NCBI GenBank assembly: GCA_015066345.1
Contig: SVOQ01000007.1
Span: 1 to 64,000 of the forward strand
DNA length: 64,000 bases
Source: Oscillospiraceae bacterium
GTDB taxonomy: Bacteria; Bacillota; Clostridia; Oscillospirales; Acutalibacteraceae
Direction: 5' to 3'
The notes below the pieces were generated by a model that searched no databases, was not told the DNA's origin, and worked only from the letters and a program-made list of their open reading frames with translations. Within the stretch, counting starts at the first letter, position 1, and each line of letters opens with the position of its first letter. Below, piece by piece: positions 33,409 through 44,900 of this stretch. The position numbers were made by a program, and so were the translations under genes.

Positions 33409-35277
33409 ATGGAAATTAAGGTATTAAATAATGGGAATACAAAAGTACTCACCATGAATTTTGCTCCCGCAGACGGATTTGTTAGCGGTGAGGCATTGTA
33501 TTTGTCAAAAACCCCCATTAAAGGTATATTAGGTTCATCCGTTCAGGATGGTCAGGTTCAGTTTGTTTGTATGAACGGTATAGCATTGGGCGAAAGACTC
33601 AGACAGCCTATGTCCAAAGTCCAGTATTTGCTCATTATGCAACAGTTTGCGGCAATTGTTCGTGACATAAAATCCCTTAATCTTTCTGTCGAAAAATTAT
33701 TATTGGATTTCAGATACATATTTATAAATGAATCCACATGGGAATTGCAATTAGCTTATACGCCATGCACAGCAAAAGCTAACGCCAACAATTTAATAGG
33801 TTTCTTATCAGCCATTTCTGCTATGACAAAGCCGTTCCGCGAAGCAGATATGGAATATGCTCAGCGTTTTCCGGCTTTTCTTAAAACTATGGATGAGTTC
33901 GATTATACCCGTGTGGAGCAATATATCCTCAAAGAAGATGCCAAAGTTGTTGAGGCAATTAATAAGAGCCACCCTCCCAAGAATGTTTCAAATAATGTTC
34001 AAAGTGCTAAAGCGGTACAACCTACACCTTCAGCTCCGGTAACGCAAGAACCAATTATAAAAGCAGTCAATATAAATCAGGTTCCGGAAATTGATATTGC
34101 GGATATGATGGAGGATGATATCGTCACCGAAGAGAAAGTACACCCCGTACCTGTGGCACAACCCGAGATAAAACCCGTTGTTCCCGTGGCACAGCCTGTT
34201 GTTGCTCCGTCCGTTGTTGACGAGGAAGCTAACACTTCGTTGTTAGTTGAGGAGGACTTTTTGGATAATAATGATAATGAGCCGGCATTAGTTAAAGATG
34301 AGCCGGTTGCTCCCGTCAATCCTGTTTCGCAACCTATAGATTTCGGCAACATTGAATTAGATGATACCTCCTTGTTGGTTGAGGACGATATCGCTGAAGC
34401 AAAAAATGAAAGCAAATCAGCGGATGATGGATTTGTTTTTCGTCCTGACCCGGCACCTCAACCCGTTGTTAAACCGGTATCTCAGCCTGTGGCACAACCT
34501 GTACCGGCACCTCAGCCCGTGGCACAACCTGTACCGACACCGCAACCTGTTGTTAAACCGGCATACGAGCTCAAATCGGATGAATTGAAACAAAAAACAA
34601 AAAGTGTACCGGCACCGCAGCCCGTTGTTAAGCCTGCGTCTCAGCCTATGGCACAACCTGTACCGGCACCGCAGCCCGTTGTTAAGCCTGCACCTCAGCC
34701 TATGGCACAACCTGTACCGGCACCGCAACCCGTTGTTAAGCCTGCACCTCAGCCTATGGCACAACCTGTACCGGCACCGCAGCCCGTTGTTAAGCCTGCA
34801 CCTCAGCCTATGGCACAACCTGTACCGGCACCGCAACCCGTTGTTAAGCCTGCACCTCAGCCTGTGGCACAACCTGTTAAGGCTACAAATTTTTATGAAG
34901 ATAATACAGCACTTCTTACCGATGAACCCTTTGCTCCTATGGATACGTATAGCGGACAACCCGCCCCGGCAAAGGAATATGTCAAATACCCCACCCTTAA
35001 GCGTGTTTTTAATGGGGACGTTGTAAAAATATCAAAGCCCGTTTTCAGAATTGGTAAAGAACGTAGTTATGTTGACTATTTTGTAAGTAACAGTAATGTT
35101 ATCAGCAGAAGCCATGCAGACATAATCGTAAGAGATAACAGGTATTTCGTTATAGATCTTAACTCAAAGAATAAGACTTATGTTAACGGCAGAATGATAA
35201 TGCCAAACTGTGAAATAGAAATATTTGACGGTGACACTATTACGCTTGCTAATGAAGACTTTTTATTCAAGGTATGA
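33409..35277 (+). CDS. FHA-domain protein with DUF6382-like N-terminus and Pro-rich repeats
   Basis: 622 aa. Residues 1-180 resemble the DUF6382-type domain found with FHA domains in Firmicutes, and I note a loose similarity to the pseudokinase-like EssB/YukC cytoplasmic domain. Residues 200-490 are disordered and Pro/Gln/Val-rich, including five 18-aa repeats. A C-terminal FHA domain (about 535-622) has FRIGKERS, SRSHADI and NKTYVNG. The linker holds three TxxL motifs beside acidic residues (Thr276 NTSLL, Thr320 DTSLL, Thr500 NTALL), which fit phospho-Thr/FHA ligands. It is the first gene of the operon with the phosphatase and kinase. RBS AGGAGG. Confidence 0.78.
   Translation: MEIKVLNNGNTKVLTMNFAPADGFVSGEALYLSKTPIKGILGSSVQDGQVQFVCMNGIALGERLRQPMSKVQYLLIMQQFAAIVRDIKSLNLSVEKLLLDFRYIFINESTWELQLAYTPCTAKANANNLIGFLSAISAMTKPFREADMEYAQRFPAFLKTMDEFDYTRVEQYILKEDAKVVEAINKSHPPKNVSNNVQSAKAVQPTPSAPVTQEPIIKAVNINQVPEIDIADMMEDDIVTEEKVHPVPVAQPEIKPVVPVAQPVVAPSVVDEEANTSLLVEEDFLDNNDNEPALVKDEPVAPVNPVSQPIDFGNIELDDTSLLVEDDIAEAKNESKSADDGFVFRPDPAPQPVVKPVSQPVAQPVPAPQPVAQPVPTPQPVVKPAYELKSDELKQKTKSVPAPQPVVKPASQPMAQPVPAPQPVVKPAPQPMAQPVPAPQPVVKPAPQPMAQPVPAPQPVVKPAPQPMAQPVPAPQPVVKPAPQPVAQPVKATNFYEDNTALLTDEPFAPMDTYSGQPAPAKEYVKYPTLKRVFNGDVVKISKPVFRIGKERSYVDYFVSNSNVISRSHADIIVRDNRYFVIDLNSKNKTYVNGRMIMPNCEIEIFDGDTITLANEDFLFKV
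34606..34875 (+). repeat. Five tandem 54-bp repeats (18 aa each)
   Basis: Units start at 34606, 34660, 34714, 34768 and 34822 and encode the 18-residue consensus VPAPQPVVKPAPQPMAQP. Identity between units is very high (synonymous changes such as cagccc/caaccc), so the array is recent and prone to expand or contract. Degenerate copies extend upstream to about 34450. Confidence 0.92.
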
Positions 35278-35291
35278 CAGGGGGATAAAAA

Positions 35292-36062
35292 ATGCATTAT
35301 ATAGCCACTGCAGATACCGACGTAGGTATCGTGAAAAAAACTAATCAGGATAGTTTATTGATAAAACAAGCCGTGTACGATAAAGATAATAAGCAAGTTC
35401 TTCTTGCTGTAGTATGTGACGGTATGGGAGGTCTTGCCAAGGGTGAGCTTGCCAGTGCTACTGTTATAAGGGAGTTTTCCAGGTGGTTTGAAGAGGAGCT
35501 TCCTTACGAGCTTCAACACCTTAATTTAGAGGTTATTGGTGGTAAGTGGACTCATATGCTCAAACAGCTTAACGCTAAAATCTCTCAATTTGGTCTTAAT
35601 CTCGGCGTAAACCTTGGTACAACTTTTACCGGAATGCTTTTCGCAGAGGGTAAATATCTTATCGTACATGTGGGTGACACCCGTGCATATTATGTTAACA
35701 AAGGTCTCAAACAACTGACAATTGACCAGAGCTTTGTAGAAAGAGAAGTAAGACGAGGCAATATGACTCCCGAACAAGCAAGGGTTGACAGCCGTAGAAA
35801 TCTTCTTCTTCAATGTGTTGGTGCTTCAAGAGATGTTGAACCCGAAGTTATAATAAGCGAAGCACAGAACGGAGTTTATCTTCTTTGTTCTGACGGTTTC
35901 AGACATCAGGTTTCACCACAGGAGTTAGCGCAGTATTTTGATGCAAGTGTGCTTCCTCATAAGCAAGCAATGCACAGCAACGCAAAACACGTTATCGAAT
36001 TAGTGAAATCACGAGGAGAAAGAGACAATGTATCTGTTTTACTCGTAAAAACAATGGCGTGA
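35292..36062 (+). CDS. PP2C-family Ser/Thr phosphatase
   Basis: A 256-aa PPM/PP2C phosphatase that removes phosphate from Ser/Thr. Metal-binding motifs are ATADTDVGIVKKTNQDS, VVCDGMGGLAKGE (Asp43), VHVGDTRAYY, LLCSDGFRHQV and the terminal RDNVSVLLVK. It is soluble, with no membrane segment. RBS AGGGGG; 14 bp after the FHA gene and 12 bp before the kinase. This is the usual PrpC-PrkC pairing, with the phosphatase opposing the kinase. Confidence 0.92.
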   Translation: MHYIATADTDVGIVKKTNQDSLLIKQAVYDKDNKQVLLAVVCDGMGGLAKGELASATVIREFSRWFEEELPYELQHLNLEVIGGKWTHMLKQLNAKISQFGLNLGVNLGTTFTGMLFAEGKYLIVHVGDTRAYYVNKGLKQLTIDQSFVEREVRRGNMTPEQARVDSRRNLLLQCVGASRDVEPEVIISEAQNGVYLLCSDGFRHQVSPQELAQYFDASVLPHKQAMHSNAKHVIELVKSRGERDNVSVLLVKTMA

Positions 36063-36074
36063 GGTGAGGGGTAA

Positions 36075-37808
36075 ATGACAGAGATAGGAACAATAATTGA
36101 CGGTAAGTACGAGATACTTAAGGAAATAGGACGAGGCGGTATGTCCACGGTATACCTTGCTATGGACAGCCATCTTAATAAACAGTGGGCAGTTAAGGAA
36201 ATCAGAAAAAAAGGTACCGGAGCAAATGACGAGATTGTTGTAAACAGCTTACTTGCCGAGGCAAACCTTATGAAGCGTCTTGACCATCCGGCACTTCCCC
36301 GAATAGTTGACATTATAGACAACGGTATCACAATATACGTTGTAATGGACTATATCGAAGGCGAATCTCTCGATAAAATTTTAAAGGAATACGGCGTTCA
36401 GGACGAGGAGAAGGTTATTGAGTGGGCTAAACAGATTTGCGATGCTTTATCATACCTTCATTCCCAGAAGCCCAGACCCATTGTTTATCGTGATATGAAG
36501 CCCGCAAATATTATGCTCAAGCCCGAGGGCAACATCAAGATTATTGACTTCGGTATTGCCCGTGAGTATAAGGAGCAGAATCTTGCGGATACAAAGGTTC
36601 TCGGTACAAGAGGTTTCGCACCTCCTGAGGCATATAACGGTCAGACAACTCCCAGGTCTGATATTTATTCACTGGGTATGACAATGCATAACCTTCTTAC
36701 GGGTGTTGACCCGCGAATGGGCGACGGCTATGTTCCTGTAAGACAGATTAATCCCAATCTCTCTGAAGGTATCGAGCTTATAATTGATAAGTGTGTTCAG
36801 CCCGCGGAAGAAAACAGATACCAGAGCTGTGCGGATCTTATTTATGACCTTGAGCACCCCGACCTTATTACATCGGGTTATAAGAAAAAACAGAAAAGAA
36901 AAATCATTGCTACGGTTATTCCGTTTGTGCTCAGCGTAATAATGGCATTTTCGGGTCTCGGTACCGCATTGGGTGCAAAGGCAATCAATGAGAATAACTA
37001 CGAAGCCTATGTCGCTCGTACCGGAGATTTGGAATTGTATCAAAAAGCCGTTATTTTATATCCTGACAGGGAAGACGCTTATCTGAGATTAGTAGAATAT
37101 TATGAGGATAAGGTTTCTGAGGGTAAGGGCTTTACCTCTGTCGATTTTGCTAAATTTGAAGGAATTTATCACGGTGGTAATAAAGACGAAGATGGCAATA
37201 TAATGAAAAACCATAGTGCTGAACTTCAAAAGGCTAATCCTGCTGTTTACGCAGACATTAATTTCCGAATGGCAATACTTTGTTATTTCGATTATGTTTC
37301 CGTAAACGAAGAAGGTCAATTGAATGATGGTGTTATAGAGCGGTGCAACAAAGCGATAGTATATCTTGATCGTAATAAAGAAATCGAAGGCTACACTCCT
37401 TCATATTACGAGAACAGCTTGTATGAAATTTGTAAATTCCAGAAGAATTACATACCCGAGGATACAAAATACGACCTTACAACAGACGAATGTGAGAAGC
37501 TGTTTGTTGGTATAAATAAAGCTCTTGACTCTATAGAAAATGATACAACAATAGGTAACTACGAAAGAGTAAGTTATTATTATGCTGTATTCTGTCTGCT
37601 TAATAGTTGCAAGGAAAAATTCAGCGGTGTTGATGTTGAAAAAGGAACACTTATAGATTTATTAGACAGAGTTTATGAAATGGCAGAGGATGTCAAAGAT
37701 GGCGGTTCCAATAAGTATACTAAAGAGATGAAACAAAAAATCATCAGTGAACACCAAAGCCATAAAGTTAAGATAGAAAACGAATATAAATTTAAGGAGG
37801 AGAAATAA
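36075..37808 (+). CDS. Transmembrane Ser/Thr protein kinase
   Basis: 577 aa. The Hanks-type kinase domain occupies residues 1-270: GRGGMSTVYLA, Lys41 in AVKEIRKK, catalytic Asp140 in VYRDMKPANIM (Tyr for His of HRD), Asp158 in IIDFGIAR and an APPEA motif. One membrane helix spans about 277-300. The C-terminal 275 residues lie outside and are helical, perhaps TPR-like; no PASTA repeats are seen. The activation loop contains ADTKVLGTRGF. It should phosphorylate FHA partners and the TxxL proteins encoded around it. Confidence 0.9.
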   Translation: MTEIGTIIDGKYEILKEIGRGGMSTVYLAMDSHLNKQWAVKEIRKKGTGANDEIVVNSLLAEANLMKRLDHPALPRIVDIIDNGITIYVVMDYIEGESLDKILKEYGVQDEEKVIEWAKQICDALSYLHSQKPRPIVYRDMKPANIMLKPEGNIKIIDFGIAREYKEQNLADTKVLGTRGFAPPEAYNGQTTPRSDIYSLGMTMHNLLTGVDPRMGDGYVPVRQINPNLSEGIELIIDKCVQPAEENRYQSCADLIYDLEHPDLITSGYKKKQKRKIIATVIPFVLSVIMAFSGLGTALGAKAINENNYEAYVARTGDLELYQKAVILYPDREDAYLRLVEYYEDKVSEGKGFTSVDFAKFEGIYHGGNKDEDGNIMKNHSAELQKANPAVYADINFRMAILCYFDYVSVNEEGQLNDGVIERCNKAIVYLDRNKEIEGYTPSYYENSLYEICKFQKNYIPEDTKYDLTTDECEKLFVGINKALDSIENDTTIGNYERVSYYYAVFCLLNSCKEKFSGVDVEKGTLIDLLDRVYEMAEDVKDGGSNKYTKEMKQKIISEHQSHKVKIENEYKFKEEK

Positions 37809-37811
37809 ATT

Positions 37812-38468
37812 ATGGCAGCAGACGTATTATCAGTAATTTCAATAATCTCCTTCGTTATTGCAGGAATTTCACTCCTTTTAGCAATAATACTCTTTATAAA
37901 ATTCAAAATTCCGAGTGTTATTGGCGATTTGTCAGGTAAAACCGCCCGCAAATCAATTGCTCAGATGCGTGAATTCAATGAAAAATCCGGCAAAAAATCC
38001 CATAGCTCAAGCCCTGCCAACCAAAAAAGAGGCAAGGTTACGGCAACCATGGAGCAACCCAAGGCACAGTCCGAGGGTCAGCCCAAGCAGATAAGAAAAA
38101 TGGAGGTAAAGCCTCAGCAAAGTGGCTCCGAAGAAACAGAATTACTTCAGAGTAATGTAAAAAGAGCTGCATTTGAGGACAATGCAACAGCACCCCTTAA
38201 CGAGACCGCACCGCTTAATGTTCCGATATATTCAAGGGAACCTGCAACGGGAGAAGAAACAGCGGCACTTAATGAAACCGCACCCCTGAACGAAACGGCA
38301 CCCTTGTATACACAGGATGCGGACATGGGCGGAGAAACAGGGGGACTTAACGAAACTGCACTTCTCAAAGATGATGAGATTGCAGAAAAACCCAGCTTCG
38401 TACCTAAAAAAGAATTATCCGCACTTGATGACGTTATGCTTATTCACACCGCAGAGGTGATTGAATGA
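37812..38468 (+). CDS. Membrane protein with eight TxxL (putative phospho-Thr) motifs
   Basis: 218 aa. One N-terminal transmembrane helix (about residues 8-32) is followed by a basic, Ser/Gln-rich disordered region. The stretch 105-190 contains eight Thr-x-x-Leu motifs, mostly in the form ETAPLN or ETAALN: Thr109, 126, 132, 150, 156, 162, 176 and 182. FHA domains are known to select pThr with a hydrophobic or acidic +3 residue, so this looks like a multivalent docking tail for the neighbouring FHA proteins after phosphorylation. That role is inference. RBS AAGGAGG. The family is not otherwise recognised. Confidence 0.72.
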   Translation: MAADVLSVISIISFVIAGISLLLAIILFIKFKIPSVIGDLSGKTARKSIAQMREFNEKSGKKSHSSSPANQKRGKVTATMEQPKAQSEGQPKQIRKMEVKPQQSGSEETELLQSNVKRAAFEDNATAPLNETAPLNVPIYSREPATGEETAALNETAPLNETAPLYTQDADMGGETGGLNETALLKDDEIAEKPSFVPKKELSALDDVMLIHTAEVIE

Positions 38469-38950
38469 AGCCGGTCAGAAAACGAACAATACGACTTATG
38501 ATGGGTTTGTATGTGTTTTTTACGTTCCTTTTAGGGGCAACCTTTCCGGTAATGCCTTTTTCGGCAGTAGCACAGTCCAACATACCTGTTATTGTTGTTG
38601 GTGCCGTATTCTGGGTAGGTTTCTTGTTCAGTCTGTTGTTTTTGGTTCTTACATTGGTTAAGTATAAGAAATGGCGTAAACAGGATAATGGGGACGAGCT
38701 TCCTAAAAAGAAGCTTCCCGGCGTACTCAGATTTTTCAGGAGTACCTATGCTTCAATTGCCGACGGTGTATTTTTGGCAAGCACAATTTCTTTCGTTGTG
38801 CTTATGTTCACAAAGTATAGCAATGCTTATGTGGTTTACATCTTGTTATTTTTAATGATTGTTTCTTTTAGTTTACACAGTATATTAAACGGAAACATTT
38901 ATAATGAAATAAAAAACAAAAAATTAAAGGGGAGAAAAAGGTATGAGTAA
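38465..38950 (+). CDS. Four-helix integral membrane protein (161 aa)
   Basis: A membrane protein with about four hydrophobic segments (residues 10-35, 40-68, 100-122, 124-146) and basic loops. I do not recognise the family. Its ATG overlaps the stop of the preceding gene (ATGA), and its 3' end overlaps the 2097-aa surface protein gene by 8 bp, so it is tightly coupled to both. It might assist export or assembly of the giant protein. Confidence 0.65.
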   Translation: MKPVRKRTIRLMMGLYVFFTFLLGATFPVMPFSAVAQSNIPVIVVGAVFWVGFLFSLLFLVLTLVKYKKWRKQDNGDELPKKKLPGVLRFFRSTYASIADGVFLASTISFVVLMFTKYSNAYVVYILLFLMIVSFSLHSILNGNIYNEIKNKKLKGRKRYE

Positions 38951-41900
38951 AATTGGTAATGCTACTAAAAAGATTTTAGCAGCAGTACTTACAATGTTAC
39001 TTGTTTTCGGTATGGTTCCCGTTTCCGCTATCCCTGTATCAGCGGCAACTACGGACTATCCCGAGGCTGTTACCGTAACTGTAAAAGACGGCGGTAACCC
39101 GATAAGCGGTGCTGAGGTATCGTTTACAATTACAGACAGTACCGATACAGAGGTAAAAAAAGGAACTGTCACTACAAATGCAAACGGTTCAGCTGAGGTT
39201 CTTGCCAAGGCGGACTACAAAGAAGGTTTAACAATTAAAGGAACCGTTACAAAGGCAGGTTACGATAGTGCCGTTATCAATGAAGCCATTACAAGTGATG
39301 ACAAGGATATTATTGTAACAATAAAAACTAAAAAAATTACAGGTGTTACCGTAACCAAGGTATCACGAACAGTTGAAGTAAACGAAGCTCTTGAGCTTGT
39401 TGCGGGTGATGCGGTAATTATTGCCGGTCTTAAAGAAGATGATACGGTTTCATACCAGATTAACGGTAAAAACAGTGATACTATGCCCAAAATCAGCAAA
39501 GTGGGTATATATAATGTTACTGTTGTTATTAAGAGAGCAGGTTATGAGGATTTAATAGAAACTGTTACCAGTGAAATCACCGAGAAAAAAGTTAATGTTG
39601 ATGCTGAGGCAATCACTGGGCTCACATATACAGGTGAAGCTCAGGAACTTGTTAAAATCAACAACGCAGAAGAGTTAAAGAACAAATACGGCGTTACACT
39701 TGATGTTAAAAATAATTCTGCCACAGAAGTGGGTGTTTATAACGTAACAATCAGCGGTAAATCATCCGTTGAAGGTATTGTTGTAGAGGAAAAAACAGTG
39801 GAGGGCAGAATTGACCCGGTTCAGATTACCAGAGATATGGTAACACTTAAAATCTATAACGAGAAATACGACGGTGCGGAGCACCCTGCTGTTACTACAG
39901 TTGAGTTAAAGAACGGCATAGAGGCAAATATTACATATAAAGTTGCCGGTGGCGATTGGACAGAGAAATGCCCCATAGTTAAAGATGTCGGAGAAACATA
40001 CGTTTATATTAAGGTTTCTCCTGTTGATTCCAAGAACTATAAAGGTGAAGTTTTCTATTGTAAGGCCGTTGTATCAAAATCAGAAAACAGAGAATTCAAA
40101 TTTGATATTGATACCTATAATACAACAGCTACATCAAAATCCAATGCAGAAGTAGTTGCTAAAGACGGCGAAACAATTACAATTGATAAGTCTTATAATT
40201 TCGGAGCTAAGGCTGCGGAGCAAACTAAGGATGAAACAGTAAAATATAAAGTTGAAAAAATTGGTACTGACGGTAAAGCGACAATTAATGAAAAGGGTCT
40301 TCTTACCGTAACAGAACCCGGTACATTTAGAGTTACTGCAACTATTGCAGAAAATAACAATTACACAAAAGCAGAGATTTCTCACGAAATCAACGTAAGA
40401 GCAGTTCCTAAGGATAAGGAAGGCAACCGCGTGCCTTTTATAGACTTTGGCGAAATAACAGAGAAGGATTATTATGTAAATAAGAATAATCTTGTTATTT
40501 CCGATGTAGAGGCAAAGTTAACCGTAAAAGATAGCGATAATTCAAATGTGACATACAAAATATTCCCCGTTGATTCTAACAAGCTTTTTAGTGGTATTGC
40601 TTGTGATGCAACAACAGGTAAGGTTTATATTACAAATATCGATACCTTTATAGCTTACCTTAACAGAGCCGGCGGTAATCTTCAGGTTAAGGTTGAGGCT
40701 ACAAAGAGCGAAGGCGCTTTAACTATAGGCGATAAGGATTCCTATATTATCAACATTCAGTACCCCTATGTTAATGAAAATCTCTTTACTCTCGCTATGT
40801 CATTAACGGGTACGGGCTGGATTAATTCCGAGGTTACCGTAAATCCCGTAGCAGGCTATAAGATTGCTAAGGCAAGAAAATACGGTCAGGATACAACAAT
40901 TATTTCTCACGAAAAAATCGAAGCGGAAAATGATGCGGCTCAGATTAAAGCAGCATTGAACAATGCATTCACAAGCAAGGTTAAGTTCGGTGACGACGGT
41001 CAGAATCAGAGAAGTGTATATCTTTGCGATGCTGAGGGCTATATCTATGCTCCCATCGACGTTAAGGTTAACTTTAACGGTGTAATGCAGGATTTAAAAA
41101 TTGACAGAACAAATCCCGATGCCGGTTCAATGAAAATCAGTTATTCCACAGAAAAGAATTCTATAGTGGATAAAATAAAAACATTGTTCTACAAGGATAC
41201 TGTTACACTTACCCTTGAAGCAACTGATAAATTGTCAGGTATTCAGCGTTTCACCTGCGAATATAACGGCAAAGAAATTCCTGTAGAAAACTTTGAATCA
41301 ACTGATGGTAAGAGTGCAAAGGCAACTGCTACAATTACTATAGAAGAAGGCAAAGAATACAAGAGCAAGGTTTCCTTCAAGGCATATGACCGTGCGGGTA
41401 ACGTAACTAAGAAAACAGGTGACGAAACAGTTATTATTGACTATGTTTCACCTGAAATGACCGTTGAGTACGTTAATCCCGTTAACGTTGTTCCCGATAG
41501 TGAGACAACACCCAAAACCTACTATTTCAACGAAACAACTCCCCTTGTTTATAAAGTAAAGGTTAAAGAAACCAACGGATTTGAGGAAAACGGTAAAATT
41601 ACCGTTCTTAAGGACGGTAAGGCATTTGACGGTGCGACCGTTAAATACGAAAGACTTGGTGGTTACGACGTTTACACCGTAACAGTTCTCTCAACCAAAG
41701 AGAATCAGGGTGTTTACACAGTTGAAGCATCATATACTGATAAATCTACAAACATTGTTAAGGCAGAGGGCGAGGAAATCACAACCTTCGTTTCCAATGA
41801 AATGGTTATTGATACCACAAAGCCTGAGATTGAATTAGTATATGAGCATAAAGGCGGTCCCAATTACACTATTGATGTATTTGTTACAGAGGTTAACTTT

Positions 41901-44900
41901 GATGCCGCAGATATGGCTGTAGTGATTGAGGCAAAGGATATCAACGGAGATGATATTATTGTTGATAAATTAAACAACTATATCAAGAACCCCGATAGCT
42001 GGGAAATCGTTGAAGGAAATAAACGCAGATGCCAGCTTTCGTATGGTGCAAATGGGGTTCTCCCCGATGCTCTTTACAAGCTTACATTCAGCTATATCGA
42101 CCTTGCAAAACACAGTGTTACGGGAGATACGACTGATATTGGTATTGATACAGTGGCTCCTACAGCACCTAAAATCGGTTACGAAAAACCCATAACACAG
42201 GTAGTGTTTGATGCTGTTACATTCGGTTTTGCTGAAAATGTACTCTATAAGTTCTTCAAAGCTCCTGCAAAGATTACACTTTCATCATCCGATGAAATTA
42301 CCGGTGTGCAGAAATTTGTTCTGGAATATAATAGTGAAGATCCTGAATGTAAATCACATAAGGATAAGATTATTATAGATAATATTAAGCCGATACCGGA
42401 CAAAAATAGTAAGCACATTTTTGAGGCTACAGTAAATTTACCTGAAAGTCTCAGCCTGGCTGAGTTTGACCAACTCCGCGGTAGTATGAAAGCATATGCT
42501 GTTGATAATCATGGCAATGTATCAGAAACTGTAACAGATGATAGGACAGTTGTGGTTGTTGATAATATAGTCCCCGAGGTAAGCGTTGAGTATGAAGCTT
42601 CTAAAGTTCCCTCAGTAGGAAACAAAACATATTACAACGAAGCGATTGATACCATCATTACTGTTGAAGAAGCAAATTTTGACCCCACTGATGTAAAGCT
42701 TGTTGTTGAAAAAGATGGTGTGGATATCGGATTTAACCCCTCCGATATTAAATGGGATAACGCAAAAGACGAAAACAAGAAGGTGATCCCCGACACATAT
42801 ACGGGTGAATTCACACTTCCTGCTCCAGAAGACCATTCAGCAGACGGTGACTATGTTGTAAAGGTAACTTACACAGATAAATCAACAAACAAAGCAGCTG
42901 ATTACGAATCAGACATTCTCGTTATCGACACAACTGCTCCTGTTATTAATGTAGTTTATTCAAATACAGCTCCTAATACATTTGAGGATCCTTATCTTAA
43001 AGGTGTACAAAGGGATTATTTCTCAGATGAACAGGTTGCAACAATAACTATTACTGAGCACAACTTTGACGAGGGCGAAAATGCTAAGGATATTAACATT
43101 TCCGAAAAGGATATCATTAATAATGACTTAAGCGGAACATATGTTGCAAGTGGCTGGGGTGAACCCGATGGCGATAATCACAGCATGACTATTGACTACC
43201 TTGGCGATGCAAACTATTCATTTGATATGGGCTATACAGACCTTGCCGGCAACAGTGCCGTGTATGGCACCGATTACTTTACTGTTGATAAAAGTGCTCC
43301 TACTGTTAAATGTGAGCAAATTAATAGCGTTGGTACAACAATTCTTAAAAATATAACCTTTGGCACCTTTAAAGAAAAGGCAGAAATAAAGGTTGTTGCT
43401 GAGGATGATGTTTCACCCATTGATTTAATCGACTACAGTTACACACAGACTGAAGGTACAAGTACAGCTAATAAAGAAACAGAAAAAGGCAAAGCAGAAG
43501 CTAAGGATTTAACTTATGGCGGAAAAACCGCGACATATACCTTCGTAATGCCCAAGGGTGCACTTAAAAAAGGTAATAATATGCACGGTACAGTTGAGTT
43601 TACTGCTACTAACAGAGCGGGAAAGAAATCAACAAATGCCAAAAACGCACCTGAAGTTACAACCGATATTATTGTTGATAATATTGCACCTAATGTAACA
43701 ATAGCTTACAGTAAGGCTTATACAACAGAAAATGGTATTTCATACTATGACGGTAAAATTACCGGTACAATCACAGTGGTCGAAGCAAACTTTAATAATT
43801 CCGAAGAGTTCAATCTTTATTACTCTAAAGATGGTGCAAAAAATAAGCCAATAAAAAAACTTAAGTGGACTGCTACCGAAAATGAGGATGAATACGTAGC
43901 AACCTTCACCCTTACAGAAGACGGTGATTACATCATTACGGCAGACTATAAAGATGTATCAACGAACGCAGCAGAGTTCAACAAAACTAAGGTGAACAAA
44001 GGTACAAAATATAGCTACAAGTCAAATCAGCTTACCATTGATACCAAGATTAATGCACCCGTTATTACCTTCACGGGTAATTCAAACGGTGGCTTAGGCT
44101 TCAATGACGAGGTTATTCCCGGTGTTAAATTCGAGGACGATAACTACAAGAGCTACCAGATAACACTTACCAGAACACGTTATGATGAAAAGAATATCGA
44201 CGTTAAGGATAAGTTTATCGGCAACCGTGTTGCAATTAACGCAAACGGTGGTTCAGGTTCATTCAATACCTTTGAAAAGATTCGTGACAACGATGGTGTT
44301 TATACATTGACTGTAAGAATGACCGATATGGTCGATCATAGCAGCACAACGTCAAGAACCTTTGTTGTAAACCGTTTCGGCTCAGTTTACGTATACAACG
44401 ATGCACTTATTGACCTTATTAAGGACCGTTATGTACAGGATGTAAATGATGAGCTTGTTATTACAGAGTACAACGCAAACAAACTTAAAGAGGATACATT
44501 GAAGGTTGATATCTCAAGAGACGGCAGACCCGTTGACGATGTTATTGCTTCAACCGCACCTGTTAAGAATAACGGTTGGTATGAATACGCACACACCATT
44601 AACAGAGAAAACTTCAATGCTGAAGGTCTTTATAAGATTGCCCTTTCTTCAACCGACGAGGTAAACAACGATTCTCAGAATAAAGAGGCAAAGAACACTC
44701 TTAAAAATGACTTTTCAGAGGTTAAGGATGTTCTGTGGTTCAAGGTTGATAAGACCTTACCTTCAATTACAAACATTTCGTTTAAGGATGAAGCTAAAAA
44801 TAAGGACAGCAAGTATACTGAAATCAATGCTGAAGGCACAGAGGTTGAATTCACCGTTTATGATGCAATCGGTATTGCAAAGGTAGAGGTTATCGTTGAC

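Noticed and set aside
34606..34875. CRISPR array
   Set aside because: The 54-bp units are directly adjacent with no unique spacers, lie in frame inside a gene, and no cas genes are near.
34417..34959. Long minus-strand open frame rich in Arg, Leu and Cys over the Pro-rich repeats
   Set aside because: It is the mirror of the repetitive coding sequence, with no RBS and an unnatural composition; the plus-strand FHA protein explains the DNA.
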